In this document: positions 46,788 to 62,700 of the stretch, piece after piece
How the letters are laid out: every line of letters starts with the position of its first letter
Position numbering within the stretch: the stretch's first letter is position 1
NCBI GenBank assembly: GCA_037389465.1
Contig: JAZARR010000200.1
Span: forward strand, 2,487,501 to 2,551,500
From: Baylisascaris procyonis
Lineage: Eukaryota > Nematoda > Chromadorea > Rhabditida > Ascarididae
Length of the DNA stretch: 64,000 nucleotides
Reading direction: 5' to 3'
The notes under the pieces: generated by a model
What the model saw: the letters and a program-made list of their open reading frames with translations, nothing else
What the model was told of the DNA's origin: nothing
Databases searched by the model: none
Position numbers and translations under genes: made by a program

Positions 46788-48256
46788 ATGGGTGATTCGA
46801 CACTAAGTCGTGGTATTGGTTTTGTTGCACAACAAGGTGGTGATCGTCGTATGTGTGCGTTGTGCAATAGTTCACTTGGTGAAGAAGCAGTCATTGCTAT
46901 GAACAGACTTTGGCATCCGGAACATTTCCGATGCCATGCATGCAATGCGCCTATCAAACAAACCTATCAGGTACGTGCTGATTTTGCTTGAAGATAGGGA
47001 TGAGGGGGGGGAGGGGAGTGGAGATGAGGGATAGGGGAGTGGAGATGGCCGTCCTATATTCAGCAAGAAGCTGTATCGGTCGGCATTAACTAGTGCTGCC
47101 ACGTCTGAATTCCCCGTCATTCCCAGAACTGCATAATACATCCACCCTGTACCACGAAGTCGCTATACCCCATTGGTCAGTTCATTCACGGCATTCTTTT
47201 TTCGTGAATTTGGTCTCATTTCGATTGTTTTAAGTCAGATTAGATGATATCGATTTAGATATGATAAGACTGGGGTCAATACAAGAACGAAGTACACTGA
47301 ACTTGAGCAGAAATGGTGTGAAAATAAAAAATGCCACCCCTATGTCTATAGTGTGATTTGTAGTAACTTTTTTTGTACTTCGAATTATTTTATTTCTTGC
47401 TGATTTGTTTGGTTAGATTTTTGGCCATAAATAACTGAAATTTGTCCTTCTTTTATATAGAAAAGAGGCAAGAAAACAAAACAATTCGAAGTACAAAAAA
47501 GTTGCTATTCTCAACTTTCCTCATAAATAGGATTCCTTTCGGAAACAATTGCAAGCAAGTGAGAGAGTGAAATATTTGAAAAGTGAATCAAAGCATTTCC
47601 AAGAAGGAGTCAAACCCAGACCATTCAAAAAAAACGTGTCATAAAGAATGAAAGATTGAAGTTTTTGATGAGGATTTGGTGTAAAACTAAGCGAAATTAA
47701 AATCGATAAAAGAAAACGATTGACTGAAATTCCAATATTTTCAAATGGTATGGATTTAATTTTGTTCATATTTTATCCCCCATCCCCTTCTCTATCCAGA
47801 ATTCTCGGAGAATATTTGCCGCTTTCATTTTTGCGATCCCCTTATATTTGTATTAGCGAAGCGACCTTTTTTTTGAGGGGGAAGGGGGGGAAAGGGGGAG
47901 GGGGAGGGGGGGAGGGTGGGGGAAGGGGGTTTATGAGTCATCATTCACTTGATTGACAAACTAACTTCTATCATCTTACTTATTTAATTTACCTTCACGT
48001 GCCTATGGATTGTTTTTATTTCTATAAAGATTATTCTTTATAAAAATAAAAAATCTTTCAAAAACTTCTCTTTTATGATGATTTCCCCCTTTCCCCTCCT
48101 CAGTACCCCCTTCAATTCATATATATATATATCCTAGATCATCTCATATTTATCGCTATTTTTTTTATAAATTTTATAAAATATTTTTCAAGGTTGCCGA
48201 TGATAATGCGTATTGTGTGCAATGCTATTCGAAAAAATATAATCCAAAATGTCATG
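46788..48256 (+). CDS. LIM-domain protein, first exons (end uncertain)
   Basis: LIM domains are double zinc fingers for protein-protein contact, often in adhesion or muscle complexes. Exon 1 46788-46970 (ATG at 46788) reads MGDSTLSRGIGF, then CALC...WHPEHFRCHAC, i.e. the first zinc site and half of the second. Exon 2 48193-48256 supplies AYCVQCYSKKYNPKCHG, completing the LIM domain. WHPEHFRC and YNPKC are typical of multi-LIM proteins, where NPKC begins the next LIM, so more exons would be expected. None is visible before the satellite at 50722. One good acceptor (polypyrimidine then TTAG, exon from 49026) would end the protein after GNKE at TGA 49037-49039, giving an 86-aa single-LIM protein. 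The subfamily cannot be fixed from one domain. Confidence 0.8.
47874..47930 (+). other. G-run tract, possible G-quadruplex
   Basis: At least eight runs of three or more G separated by one to three A/T in ~57 bp, on the coding strand of the LIM gene intron 1. The G4 rule is met several times over. Confidence 0.7.
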
Positions 48257-49096
48257 GTAAGCGTTTTTGAATTTATATTTTTTAATTCAACGTTTCAACG
48301 CATTCGATGATCGGGCGCAAATAAAAACCGAATAAACCGAATAATTACGTGTTGCTAAAGTGCCACAATCGCCCCCCCCCTCAGCTAAAAAAACTATCAA
48401 TAACCTCCCTTTAACCTCATATACAGTGTGATAAAGAAGCCGGTGATAAGTAAGTGATAAAGTACTCTCATATATCACTTCGGACTATATTTATTCCATA
48501 GTTAGTAGATGAACATTGAGATTAAACAGGTAGAGATAAGTATAAACGAAAGATAAGTTGAGATGTTCTCATCAAAAATTTTTAAATAACCTATAGCCGT
48601 TAGCCAACAACAATAAGGTGCCCATATATGATAAACCACTATTAAAGTGTCAATCGTTATTGAATAATATTTTATTATTAATTATCTTCCTCATTAATTA
48701 TTTTATTATTAATTTTATTATTAATTATCAAAGATTTATATTGGTTACCGATCTAATTCTCTATGGGAAAAATCAACACGGAAATATTCACGTTGAATCA
48801 CATAATCACATTAACATTCAACCTACACCTCACAATAATCTAACTATCAATTTTTGAAGTTTTTATAAATAAAAAGAATAAAAATATAAAACAATAAATT
48901 ACTCAACGAACTTATTTTTCCTGATATTTAAAAGTTTTAAAAATAAACACATAGATAAATCGAAATGTATTTAATCAACAAACTGTTAAATTATATAGGA
49001 ATTTTTTCTTTTTTTCTATTCTTAGGGAACAAAGAGTGAAAATTAAATCAATAGTAAGTATTATATGTGCAGTATAAAAACCTAGAAAAATATGCT

Positions 49097-49394
<298 letters not shown>

Positions 49395-50721
49395 AAAGAG
49401 AGAAGCAAGCGGAAAAGAAAAAGAAAAGAATAGAAAAGAGGATTATAGGTTGAAATATATATTAAATATAAAATAAAATAAATAAAAAATTTAATAAATG
49501 GCACCTACCTCATCGTTATGATCGAATTTCCTTCTTTTTCTCCAAAAATAATCGTTTGAGAGGTAGAATTTAATATTCTTTTACCACCGTATTCCATTTC
49601 TAATCTCTGTAAAAAGAACTGAAGCTGAAAATTCGAGGATGAGATTTTAGATGGGAAAACAACGATAATAAATGTCAATCAACTAAATATCTAAAGCGCC
49701 GTAAAAAGCGATAACGCCTGACGATTAATTGAACCTAGCCGTAAACTCAACGTTACATAAATATAATTATTTATTTATTTAAAATATAAATACTCTACAA
49801 TTAATTGTTATTATAAAGTTGACTTATATGACCTTTAAAATAATCGTAATATTAACGTTAATAAAAAATCGTAATAATCGTAATAATATAATATTAACCT
49901 TAATAAATGACCTTAGAACTGACGCTCTATTATAAAGTAATTTTCCATTACGTTATCTTCTAAATTGGTTTCTTTTACTATGACATATCTACCTGTTCAT
50001 ATAATTTTTACTTGCAATTTTTCCATAGCCATAATAGACCTGTATCAATTTAAGCAACATTAACTAAAATTATTTGCATATATGCAAATATTGATATAAT
50101 GGCTCAAAGTAACATAGATAACTGTGCAAAAATTTGTAAGTAAAAAGTTATGTGAACAGATAAACATATCGTAATAAAAAAGAAACCAACATAGAAGATA
50201 ATATAATTGAAAAATGGAATATAAATTTACAATATGCCCGCGATAATTAAAAGGTATTGAAAATAAAAAAATTTCTAATCTACATATTCGTGCGACATTG
50301 ATAGGTAAGCAATAATGCCAATGAATACTTGAAGATATCAATATTAACGGGTATAAATCGATCAATGGTATTTGGTGTTAGATCAACGTTTATACGATCT
50401 ACCTCGAAACGAAACCGATCACAAAAAAAGAAATAATATTTAAGGTTCAAAGAAAGTTGTATGAAGTGAAACAGGAATATATCATGGTAAAATGGTAGAA
50501 TAAGACGTCCTAATTAATGAATACTCCAAAATCGAGTAGATGAACAACTAGGTTATGGAAGCTATTGAGATAATACTATGAAATATTAAACAATCAATTT
50601 TCTATAGAATTCAAAACTAATAACACTATAACGATGAAAGATTTGTGTAGATCATATTACGTTTAGATTTGCAACGTTAAACGCGAATAATGCTAAAGTG
50701 GACTGAAAATTTCGTCAACCA

Positions 50722-53700
50722 AATTATTAACACCCTACCCATTTCGGTAGACCAATTTATGAATTTATTAATACCCTACCTATTTGGGACGACGAATTTA
50801 TAAATTTATCGATACCCTACCTATTTGGGTAGACGAATTTATAAACTTATCAATGCTCTACCTATTTGGGTAGACGAATTAATAAATTTATCAATACCCT
50901 ACCTATTTGGTTAGACGAATTTATAAATTTATCAATACCCTACCTATTTGGGTAGACGAATTTATAAATTTATCAATATCCTACCTATTTAGGTAGACGA
51001 ATTTATAAATTTATCAATACCCTACCTATTTGGGTAGACGAATTTATAAATTTATCAATACCCTACCTATTTGGGTAGACGAATTTATAAATTTATCAAT
51101 ACCCTACCAATTTAGGTAGAAGAATTTATAAATTTATCAATACCCTACCTATTTGGGTAGACGAATTTGTAAATTTATCAATACCCTACCTATTTAGGTA
51201 GACGAATTTATAAATTTATCAATACCCTACCTATTTAGGCAGACGAATTTATAAATTTATCAATACCCTACCTATTTGGGTAGACGAATTTATAAATTTA
51301 TCAATGCTCTACCTATTTGGGTAGACGAATTAATAAATTTATCAATATCCTACCTATTTAGGTAGACGAATTTATAAATTCATCAATACCCTACCTATTT
51401 GGGTAGACGAATTTATAAATTTATCAATACCCTACCTATTTACGTAGAAGAACTTATAAATTTATCAATACCCTACCTATTTGGGTAGACGAATTTATAA
51501 ATTTATCAATACCCTACCTATTTAGGTAGACGAATTTATAAATTTACCAATACCCTACCTATTTGGGTAGACGAATTTATAAATTTATCAATACCCTACC
51601 TATTCAGGCAGACGAATTTATAAATTTATCAATACCCTACCTATTTGGGTAGACGAATTTATGAATTTATCAATATCTTACCTATTTAGGTAGACGAATT
51701 TATAAATTTATCAATACCCTACCTATTTGGGTAGACGAATTTATAAATTTATCAATACCCTACCTATTTGGGTAGACGAATTTATAAATTTATCAATACC
51801 CTACCTATTTAGGTAGACGAATTTATAAATTTATCAATACCCTACCTATTTGGGTAGACGAATTAATAAATTTATCAATACCCTACCTATTTGGCTAGAC
51901 GAATTTATAAATTTATCAATACCCTACCTATTTAGGTAGACGAATTTATAAATTTATCAATACCCTACCTATTTAGGCAGACGAATTTATAAATTTATCA
52001 ATACCCTACCTACTTGGGTAGACGAATTTATAAATTTATCAATATCTTACCTATTTAGGTAGACGAATTTATAAATTTATCAATACCCTACCTATTTGGG
52101 TAGACGAATTTATAAATTTATCAATATCCTACCTATTTAGGTAGACGAATTTATAAATTTATCAATACCCTACCTATTTGGGTAGACGAATTTATAAATT
52201 TATCAATACCCTACCTATTTGGGTAGACGAATTTATAAATTTATCAATGCTCTACCTATTTGGGTAGACGAATTAATAAATTTATCAATATCCTACCTAT
52301 TTGGGTAGACGAATTAATAAATTTATCAATACCCTACCTATTTGGTTAGACGAATTTATAAATTTATCAATATCCTACCTATTTAGGTAGACGAATTTAT
52401 AAATTTATCAATACCCTACCTATTTGGGTAGACGAATTTATAAATTTATCAATACCCTACCTATTTGGGTAGACGAATTTATAAATTTATCAATGCTCTA
52501 CCTATTTGGGTAGACGAATTAATGAATTTATCAATATCCTACCTATTTAGGTAGACGAATTTATAAATTTATCAATACCCTACCTATTTGGGTAGACGAA
52601 TTTATAAATTTATCAATACCCTACCTATTTGGGTAGACGAATTTATAAATTTATCAATACCCTACCTATTTGGGTAGACGAATTTATAAATTTACCAATG
52701 CTCTACCTATTTGGGTAGACGAATTAATGAATTTATCAATATCCTACCTATTTAGGTAGACGAATTTATAAATTTATCAATACCCTACCTATTTGGGTAG
52801 ACGAATTTATAAATTTATCAATACCCTACCTATTTGGGTAGACGAATTTATAAATTTATCAATGCTCTACCTATTTGGGTAGACGAATTGATGAATTTAT
52901 CAATATCCTACCTATTTAGGTAGACGAATTTATAAATTTATCAATACCCTACCTATTTAGGTAGACGAATTTATAAATTTATCAATACCCTACCTATTTG
53001 GGTAGACCAATTTATAAATTTATCAATACCCTACCTATTTAGGTAGACGAATTTATAAATTTATCAATACCCTACCTATTTGGGTAGACGAATTTATAAA
53101 TTTATCAATACCCTACCTATTTGGGTAGACGAATTTATAAATTTATCAATACCCTACCTATTTAGGTAGACGAATTTATAAACTTATCAATGCCCTACCT
53201 ATTTGGGTAGACGAATTAATAAATTTATCAATACCCTACCTATTTAGCTAGACGAATTTATAAATTTATCAATACCCTACCTATTTAGGTAGACGAATTT
53301 ATAAATTTACCAATACCCTACCTATTTGGGTAGACGAATTTATAAATTTATCAATACCCTACCTATTTAGGTAGACGAATTTATAAATTTATCAATACCC
53401 TACGTATTTCGGTAGACGAATTTATAAATTTATCGATACCTTATTTATTTGCGTAGACGAATTTATAAATTTATCAATACCCTACCTATTTAGGTAGACG
53501 AATTTATGAATTTATCAATACCCTACCTATTTAGGTAGACGAATTTACAAATTTATCAATACCCTACCTATTTGGGTAGACGAATTTACAAATTTGTCAA
53601 TACCCTACCTATTTAGGTAGACGAATTTATAAAATTATCAATACCCTACCTATTTGGGTAGACGAATTTGTAAATTTATCAATACCCTACTTATTTAGGT

Positions 53701-56700
53701 AGACGAATTTATAAATTTATCAATACCCTACCTATTTAGGTAGACGAATTTATAAATTTATCAATACCCTACCTATTTGGGTAGACGAATTAATAAATTT
53801 ATCAATACCCTACCTATTTGGCTAGACGAATTTATATATTTATCAATACCCTACCTATTTAGGTAGACGAATTTATAAATTTATCAATACCCTACCTATT
53901 TAGGCAGACGAATTTATAAATTTATCAATACCCTACCTATTTGGGTAGACGAATTTATAAATTTATCAATATCTTACCTATTTAGGTAGACGAATTTATA
54001 AATTTATCAATAGCCTACCTATTTGGGTAGACGAATTTATAAATTTATCAATATCCTACCTATTTAGGTAGACGAATTTATAAATTTATCAATACCCTAC
54101 CTATTTGGGTAGACGAATTTATAAATTTATCAATACCCTACCTATTTAGGTAGACGAATTTATAAATTTATCAATACCCTACCTATTTAGGCAGACGAAT
54201 TTATAAATTTATCAATACCCTACCTATTTGGGTAGACGAATTTATAAATTTATCAATATCTTAACTATTTAGGTAGACGAATTTATAAATTTATCAATAC
54301 CCTACCTATTTGGGTAGACGAATTTATAAATTTATCAATATCCTACCTATTTAGGTAGACGAATTTATAAATTTATCAATATCTTACCTATTTAGGTAGA
54401 CGAATTTATAAATTTATCAATACCCTACCTATTTGGGCAGACGAATTTATAAATTTATCAATATCCTACCTATTTAGGTAGACGAATTTATAAATTTATC
54501 AATACCCTACCTATTTGGGTAGACGAATTTATAAATTTATCAATACCCTACCTATATGGGTAGACGAATTTATGAATTTATCAATGCTCTACCTATTTGG
54601 GTAGACGAATTAATAAATTTATCAATATCCTACCTATTTAGGTAGACGAATTTATAAATTTATCAATACCCTACCTATTTGAGAGGACGAATTTATAAAT
54701 TTATCAATACCCTACCTATTTACGTAGAAGAACTTATAAATTTATCAATACCCTACCTATTTGGGTTGACGAATTTATAAATTTATCAATACCCTACCTA
54801 TTTAGGTAGACGAATTTATAAATTTACCAATACCCTACCTATTTGGGTAGACGAATTTATAAATTTATCAATACCCTACCTATTCAGGCAGACGAATTTA
54901 TAAATTTATCAATACCCTACCTATTTGGGTAGACGAATTTATGAATTTATCAATATCTTACCTATTTAGGTAGACGAATTTATAAATTTATCAATACCCT
55001 ACCTATTTGGGTAGACGAATTTATAAATTTATCAATACCCTACCTATTTGGGTAGACGAATTTATAAATTTATCAATACCCTACCTATTTAGGTAGACGA
55101 ATTTATAAATTTATCAATACCCTACCTATTTGGGTAGACGAATTTATAAATTTAACAATACCCTACCTATTTGGGTAGACGAATTAATAAATTTATCAAT
55201 ATCCTACCTATTTAGGTAGACGAATTTATAACTTTATCAATACCCTACCTATTTGGGTAGACGAATTTATAAATTTATCAATACCCTACCTATTTGGGTA
55301 GACGAATTTATAAATTTATCAATGCTCTACCTATTTGGGTAGACGAATTAATGAATTTATCAATATCCTACCTATTTAGGTAGACGAATTTATAAATTTA
55401 TCAATACCCTACCTATTTGGGTAGACGAATTTATAAATTTATCAATACCCTACCTATTTGGGTAGATGAATTTATAAATTTATCAATACCCTACCTATTT
55501 GGGTAGACGAATTAATAAATTTATCAATATCCTACCTATTTAGGTAGACGAATTTATAAATTTATCAATACCCTACCTATTTGGGTAGACCAATTTATAA
55601 ATTTATCAATACCCTACCTATTTACGTAGAAGAACTTATAAATTTATCAATACCCTACCTATTTGGGTAGACGAATTTATAAATTTATCAATACCCTACC
55701 TATTTGGGTAGACGAATTTATAAATTTATCAATACCCTACCTATTTGGGTAGACGAATTTATAAATTTATCAATACCCTACCTATTTAGGTAGACGAATT
55801 TATAAATTTATCAATACCCTACCTATTTGGGTAGACGAATTTATAAATTTATCAATACCCTACCTATTTGGGTAGACGAATTTATAAATTTATCAATACC
55901 CTACCTATTTAGGTAGACGAATTTATAAACTTATCAATGCCCTACCTATTTGGGTAGACGAATTAATAAATTTATCAATACCCTACCTATTTAGCTAGAC
56001 GAATTTATAAATTTATCAATACCCTACCTATTTAGGTAGACGAATTTATAAATTTACCAATACCCTACCTATTTGGGTAGACGAATTTATAAATTTATCA
56101 ATACCCTACCTATTTAGGTAGACGAATTTATAAATTTATCAATACCCTACGTATTTCGGTAGACGAATTTATAAATTTATCGATACCTTATTTATTTGCG
56201 TAGACGAATTTATAAATTTATCAATACCCTACCTATTTAGGTAGACGAATTTATGAATTTATCAATACCCTACCTATTTAGGTAGACGAATTTACAAATT
56301 TATCAATACCCTACCTATTTGGGTAGACGAATTTACAAATTTGTCAATACCCTACCTATTTAGGTAGACGAATTTATAAAATTATCAATACCCTACCTAT
56401 TTGGGTAGACGAATTTGTAAATTTATCAATACCCTACTTATTTAGGTAGACGAATTTATAAATTTATCAATACCCTACCTATTTAGGTAGACGAATTTAT
56501 AAATTTATCAATACCCTACCTATTTGGGTAGACGAATTAATAAATTTATCAATACCCTACCTATTTGGCTAGACGAATTTATAAATTTATCAATACCCTA
56601 CCTATTTAGGTAGACGAATTTATAAATTTATCAATACCCTACCTATTTAGGCAGACGAATTTATAAATTTATCAATACCCTACCTATTTGGGTAGACGAA

Positions 56701-59700
56701 TTTATAAATTTATCAATATCTTACCTATTTAGGTAGACGAATTTATAAATTTATCAATATCTTACCTATTTAGGTAGACGAATTTATAAATTTATCAATA
56801 CCCTACCTATTTGGGCAGACGAATTTATAAATTTATCAATATCCTACCTATTTATGTAGACGAATTTATAAATTTATCAATACCCTACCTATTTGGGTAG
56901 ACGAATTTATAAATTTATCAATACCCTACCTATATGGGTAGACGAATTTATAAATTTATCAATGCTCTACCTATTTGGGTAGACGAATTAATAAATTTAT
57001 CAATATCCTACCTATTTAGGTAGACGAATTTATAAATTTATCAATACCCTACCTATTTGGGTAGACGAATTTATAAATTTATCAATACCCTACCTATTTA
57101 CGTAGAAGAACTTATAAATTTATCAATACCCTACCTATTTGGGTAGACGAATTTATAAATTTATCAATACCCTACCTATTTAGGTAGACGAATTTATAAA
57201 TTTACCAATACCCTACCTATTTGGGTAGACGAATTTATAAATTTATCAATACCCTACCTATTCAGGCAGACGAATTTATAAATTTATCAATACCCTACCT
57301 ATTTGGGTAGACGAATTTATGAATTTATCAATATCTTACCTATTTAGGTAGACGAATTTATAAATTTATCAATACGCTACCTATTTGGGTAGACGAATTT
57401 ATAAATTTATCAATACCCTACCTATTTGGGTAGACGAATTTATAAATTTATCAATACCCTACCTATTTATGTAGACGAATTTATAAATTTATCAATACCC
57501 TACCTATTTGGGTAGACGAATTAATAAATTTATCAATACCCTACCTATTTGGCTAGACGAATTTATAAATTTATCAATACCCTACCTATTTAGGTAGACG
57601 AATTTATAAATTTATCAATACCCTACCTATTTAGGCAGACGAATTTATAAATTTATCAATACTCTACCTATTTGGGTAGACGAATTTATAAATTTATCAA
57701 TATCTTACCTATTTAGGTAGACGAATTTATAAATTTATCAATACCCTACCTATTTGGGTAGACGAATTTATAAATTTATCAATATCCTACCTATTTAGGT
57801 AGACGAATTTATAAATTTATCAATACGCTACCTATTTGGGTAGACGAATTTATAAATTTATCAATACCCTACCTATTTGGGTAGACGAATTTATAAATTT
57901 ATCAATGCTCTACCTATTTGGGTAGACGAATTAATGAATTTATCAATATCCTACCTATTTAGGTAGACGAATTTATAAATTTATCAATACCCTACCTATT
58001 TGGGTAGACGAATTTATAAATTTATCAATACCCTACCTATTTGGGTAGACGAATTTATAAATTTATCAATGCTCTACCTATTTGGGTAGACGAATTAATA
58101 AATTTATCAATATCCTACCTATTTAGGTAGACGAATTTATAAATTTATCAATACCCTACCTATTTGGGTAGACGAATTTATAAATTTATCAATGCCCTAC
58201 CTATTTACGTAGAAGAACTTATAAATTTATCAATACCCTACCTATTTGGGTAGACGAATTTATAAATTTATCAATACCCTACCTATTTAGGTAGACGAAT
58301 TTATAAATTTACCAATACCCTACCTATTTGGGTAGACGAATTTATAAATTTATCAATACCCTACCTATTCAGGCAGACGAATTTATAAATTTATCAATAC
58401 CCTACCTATTTGGGTAGACGAATTTATGAATTTATCAATATCTTACCTATTTAGGTAGACGAATTTATAAATTTATCAATACCCTACCTATTTGGGTAGA
58501 CGAATTTATAAATTTATCAATACCCTACCTATTTGGGTAGACGAATTTATAAATTTATCAATACCCCACCTATTTAGGTAGACGAATTTATAAATTTATC
58601 AATACCCTACCTATTTGGGTAGACGAATTAATAAATTCATCAATACCCTACCTATTTGGCTAGACGAATTTATAAATTTATCAATACCCTACCTATTTAG
58701 GCAGACGAATTTATAAATTTATCAACACCCTACCTATTTAGGCAGACGAATTTATAAATTTATCAATACCCTACCTATTTGGGTAGACGAATTTATAAAT
58801 TTATCAATATCTTAACTATTTAGGTAGACGAATTTATAAATTTATCAATACCCTACCTATTTGGGTAGACGAATTTATAAATTTATCAATATCCTACCTA
58901 TTTAGGTAGACGAATTTATAAATTTATCAATATCTTACCTATTTAGGTAGACGAATTTATAAATTTATCAATACCCTACCTATTTGGGCAGACGAATTTA
59001 TAAATTTATCAATATCCTACCTATTTATGTAGACGAATTTATAAATTTATCAATACCCTACCTATTTGGGTAGACGAATTTATAAATTTATCAATACCCT
59101 ACCTATATGGGTAGACGAATTTATAAATTTATCAATGCTCTGCCTATTTGGGTAGACGAATTAATAAATTTATCAATATCCTACCTATTTAGGTAGACGA
59201 ATTTATAAATTTATCAATACCCTACCTATTTGGGTAGACGAATTTATAAATTTATCAATACCCTACCTATTTACGTAGAAGAACTTATAAATTTATCAAT
59301 ACCCTACCTATTTGGGTAGACGAATTTATAAATTTATCAATACCCTACCTATTTAGGTAGACCAATTTATAAATTTACCAATACCCTACCTATTTGGGTA
59401 GACGAATTTATAAATTTATCAATACCCTACCTATTCAGGCAGACGAATTTATAAATTTATCAATACCCTACCTATTTGGGTAGACGAATTTATGAATTTA
59501 TCAATATCTTACCTATTTAGGTAGACGAATTTATAAATTTATCAATACCCTACCTATTTGGGTAGACGAATTTATAAATTTATCAATACCCTACCTATTT
59601 GGGTAGACGAATTTATAAATTTATCAATACCCTACCTATTTAGGTAGACGAATTTATAAATTTATCAATACCCTACCTATTTGGGTAGACGAATTAATAA

Positions 59701-62700
59701 ATTTATCAATACCCTACCTATTTGGCTAGACGAATTTATAAATTTATCAATACCCTACCTATTTAGGTAGACGAATTTAAAAATTTATCAATACCCTACC
59801 TATTTAGGCAGACGAATTTATAAATTTATCAATACTCTACCTATTTGGGTAGACGAATTTATAAATTTATCAATATCTTACCTATTTAGGTAGACGAATT
59901 TATAAATTTATCAATACCCTACCTATTTGGGTAGACGAATTTATAAATTTATCAATATCCTACCTATTTAGGTAGACGAATTTATAAATTTATCAATACG
60001 CTACCTATTTGGGTAGACGAATTTATAAATTTATCAATACCCTACCTATTTGGGTAGACGAATTTATAAATTTATCAATGCTCTACCTATTTGGGTAGAC
60101 GAATTAATGAATTTATCAATATCCTACCTATTTAGGTAGACGAATTTATAAATTTATCAATACCCTACCTATTTGGGTAGACGAATTTATAAATTTATCA
60201 ATACCCTACCTATTTGGGTAGACGAATTTATAAATTTATCAATGCTCTACCTATTTGGGTAGACGAATTAATAAATTTATCAATATCCTACCTATTTAGG
60301 TAGACGAATTTATAAATTTATCAATACCCTACCTATTTGGGTAGACGAATTTATAAATTTATCAATGCCCTACCTATTTACGTAGAAGAACTTATAAATT
60401 TACCAATACCCTACCTATTTGGGTAGACGAATTTATAAATTTATCAATACCCTACCTATTTAGGTAGACGAATTTATAAATTTACCAATACCCTACCTAT
60501 TTGGGTAGACGAATTTATAAATTTATCAATACCCTACCTATTCAGGCAGACGAATTTATAAATTTATCAATACCCTACCTATTTGGGTAGACGAATTTAT
60601 GAATTTATCAATATCTTACCTATTTAGGTAGACGAATTTATAAATTTATCAATACCCTACCCATTTGGGTAGACGAATTTATAAATTTATCAATACCCTA
60701 CCTATTTGGGTAGACGAATTTATAAATTTATCAATACCCTACCTATTTAGGTAGACGAATTTATAAATTTATCAATACCCTACCTATTTGGGTAGACGAA
60801 TTAATAAATTCATCAATACCCTACCTATTTGGCTAGACGAATTTATAAATTTATCAATACCCTACCTATTTAGGTAGACGAATTTATAAATTTATCAATA
60901 CCCTACCTATTTAGGCAGACGAATTTATAAATTTATCAATACCCTACCTATTTGGGTAGACGAATTTATAAATTTATCAATATCTTACCTATTTAGGTAG
61001 ACGAATTTATAAATTTATCAATACCCTACCTATTTGGGTAGACGAATTTATAAATTTATCAATATCCTACCTATTTAGGTAGACGAATTTATAAATTTAT
61101 CAATACCCTACCTATTTCGGTAGACGAATTTATAAATTTATCAATACCCTACCTATTTGGGTAGACGAATTTATAAATTTATCAATGCTCTACCTATTTG
61201 GGTAGACGAATTAATAAATTTATCAATATCCTACCTATTTGGGTAGGCGAATTAATAAATTTTCAATACCCTACCTATTTGGTTAGACAAATTTATAAAT
61301 TTATCAATGTCCTACCTATTTAGGTAGACGAATTTATAAATTTATCAATACCCTACCTATTTGGGTAGACGAATTTATAAATTTATCAATACCCTACCTA
61401 TTTGGGTAGACGAATTTATAAATTTATCAATGCTCTACCTATTTGGGTAGACGAATTAATGAATTTATCAATATCCTACCTATTTAGGTAGACGAATTTA
61501 TAAATTTATCAATACCCTACCTATTTGGGTAGACGAATTTATAAATTTATCAACACCCTACCTATTTGGGTAGACGAATTTATAAATTTATCAATACCCT
61601 ACCTATTTGGGTAGACGAATTAATAAATTTATCAATATCCTACCTATTTAGGTAGACGAATTTATAAATTTATCAATACCCTACCTATTTGGGTAGACGA
61701 ATTTATAAATTTATCAATACCCTACCTATTTACGTAGAAGAACTTATAAATTTATCAATACCCTACCTATTTGGGTAGAAGAATTTATAAATTTATCAAT
61801 ACCCTACCTATTTGGGTAGACGAATTTATAAATTCATCAATACCCTACCTATTTGGGTAGACGAATTTATAAATTTATCAATACCCTACCTATTTAGGTA
61901 GACGAATTTATAAATTTATCAATACCCTACCTATTTGGGTAGACGAATTTATAAATTTATCAATACCCTACCTATTTGGGTAGACGAATTTATAAATTTA
62001 TCAATACCCTACCTATTAAGTAGACGAATTTATAAACTTATCAATGCCCTACCTATTTGGGTAGACGAATTAATAAATTTATCAATACCCTACCTATTTA
62101 GCTAGACGAATTTATAAATTTATCAATACCCTACCTATTTAGGTAGACGAATTTATAAATTTACCAATACCCTACCTATTTGGGTAGACGAATTTATAAA
62201 TTTATCAATACCCTACCTATTTAGGTAGACGAATTTATAAATTTATCAATACCCTACGTATTTCGGTAGACGAATTTATAAATTTATCGATACCTTATTT
62301 ATTTGCGTAGACGAATTTATAAATTTATCAATACCCTACCTATTTAGGTAGACGAATTTATGAATTTATCAATACCCTACCTATTTAGGTAGACGAATTT
62401 ACAAATTTATCAATACCCTACCTATTTGGGTAGACGAATTTACAAATTTGTCAATACCCTACCTATTTAGGTAGACGAATTTATAAAATTATCAATACCC
62501 TACCTATTTGGGTAGACGAATTTGTAAATTTATCAATACCCTACTTATTTAGGTAGACGAATTTATAAATTTATCAATACCCTACCTATTTAGGTAGACG
62601 AATTTATAAATTTATCAATACCCTACCTATTTGGGTAGACGAATTTATGAATTTATCAATACCCTACCTATTTGGGTAGAAGAATTTATAAATTTATCAA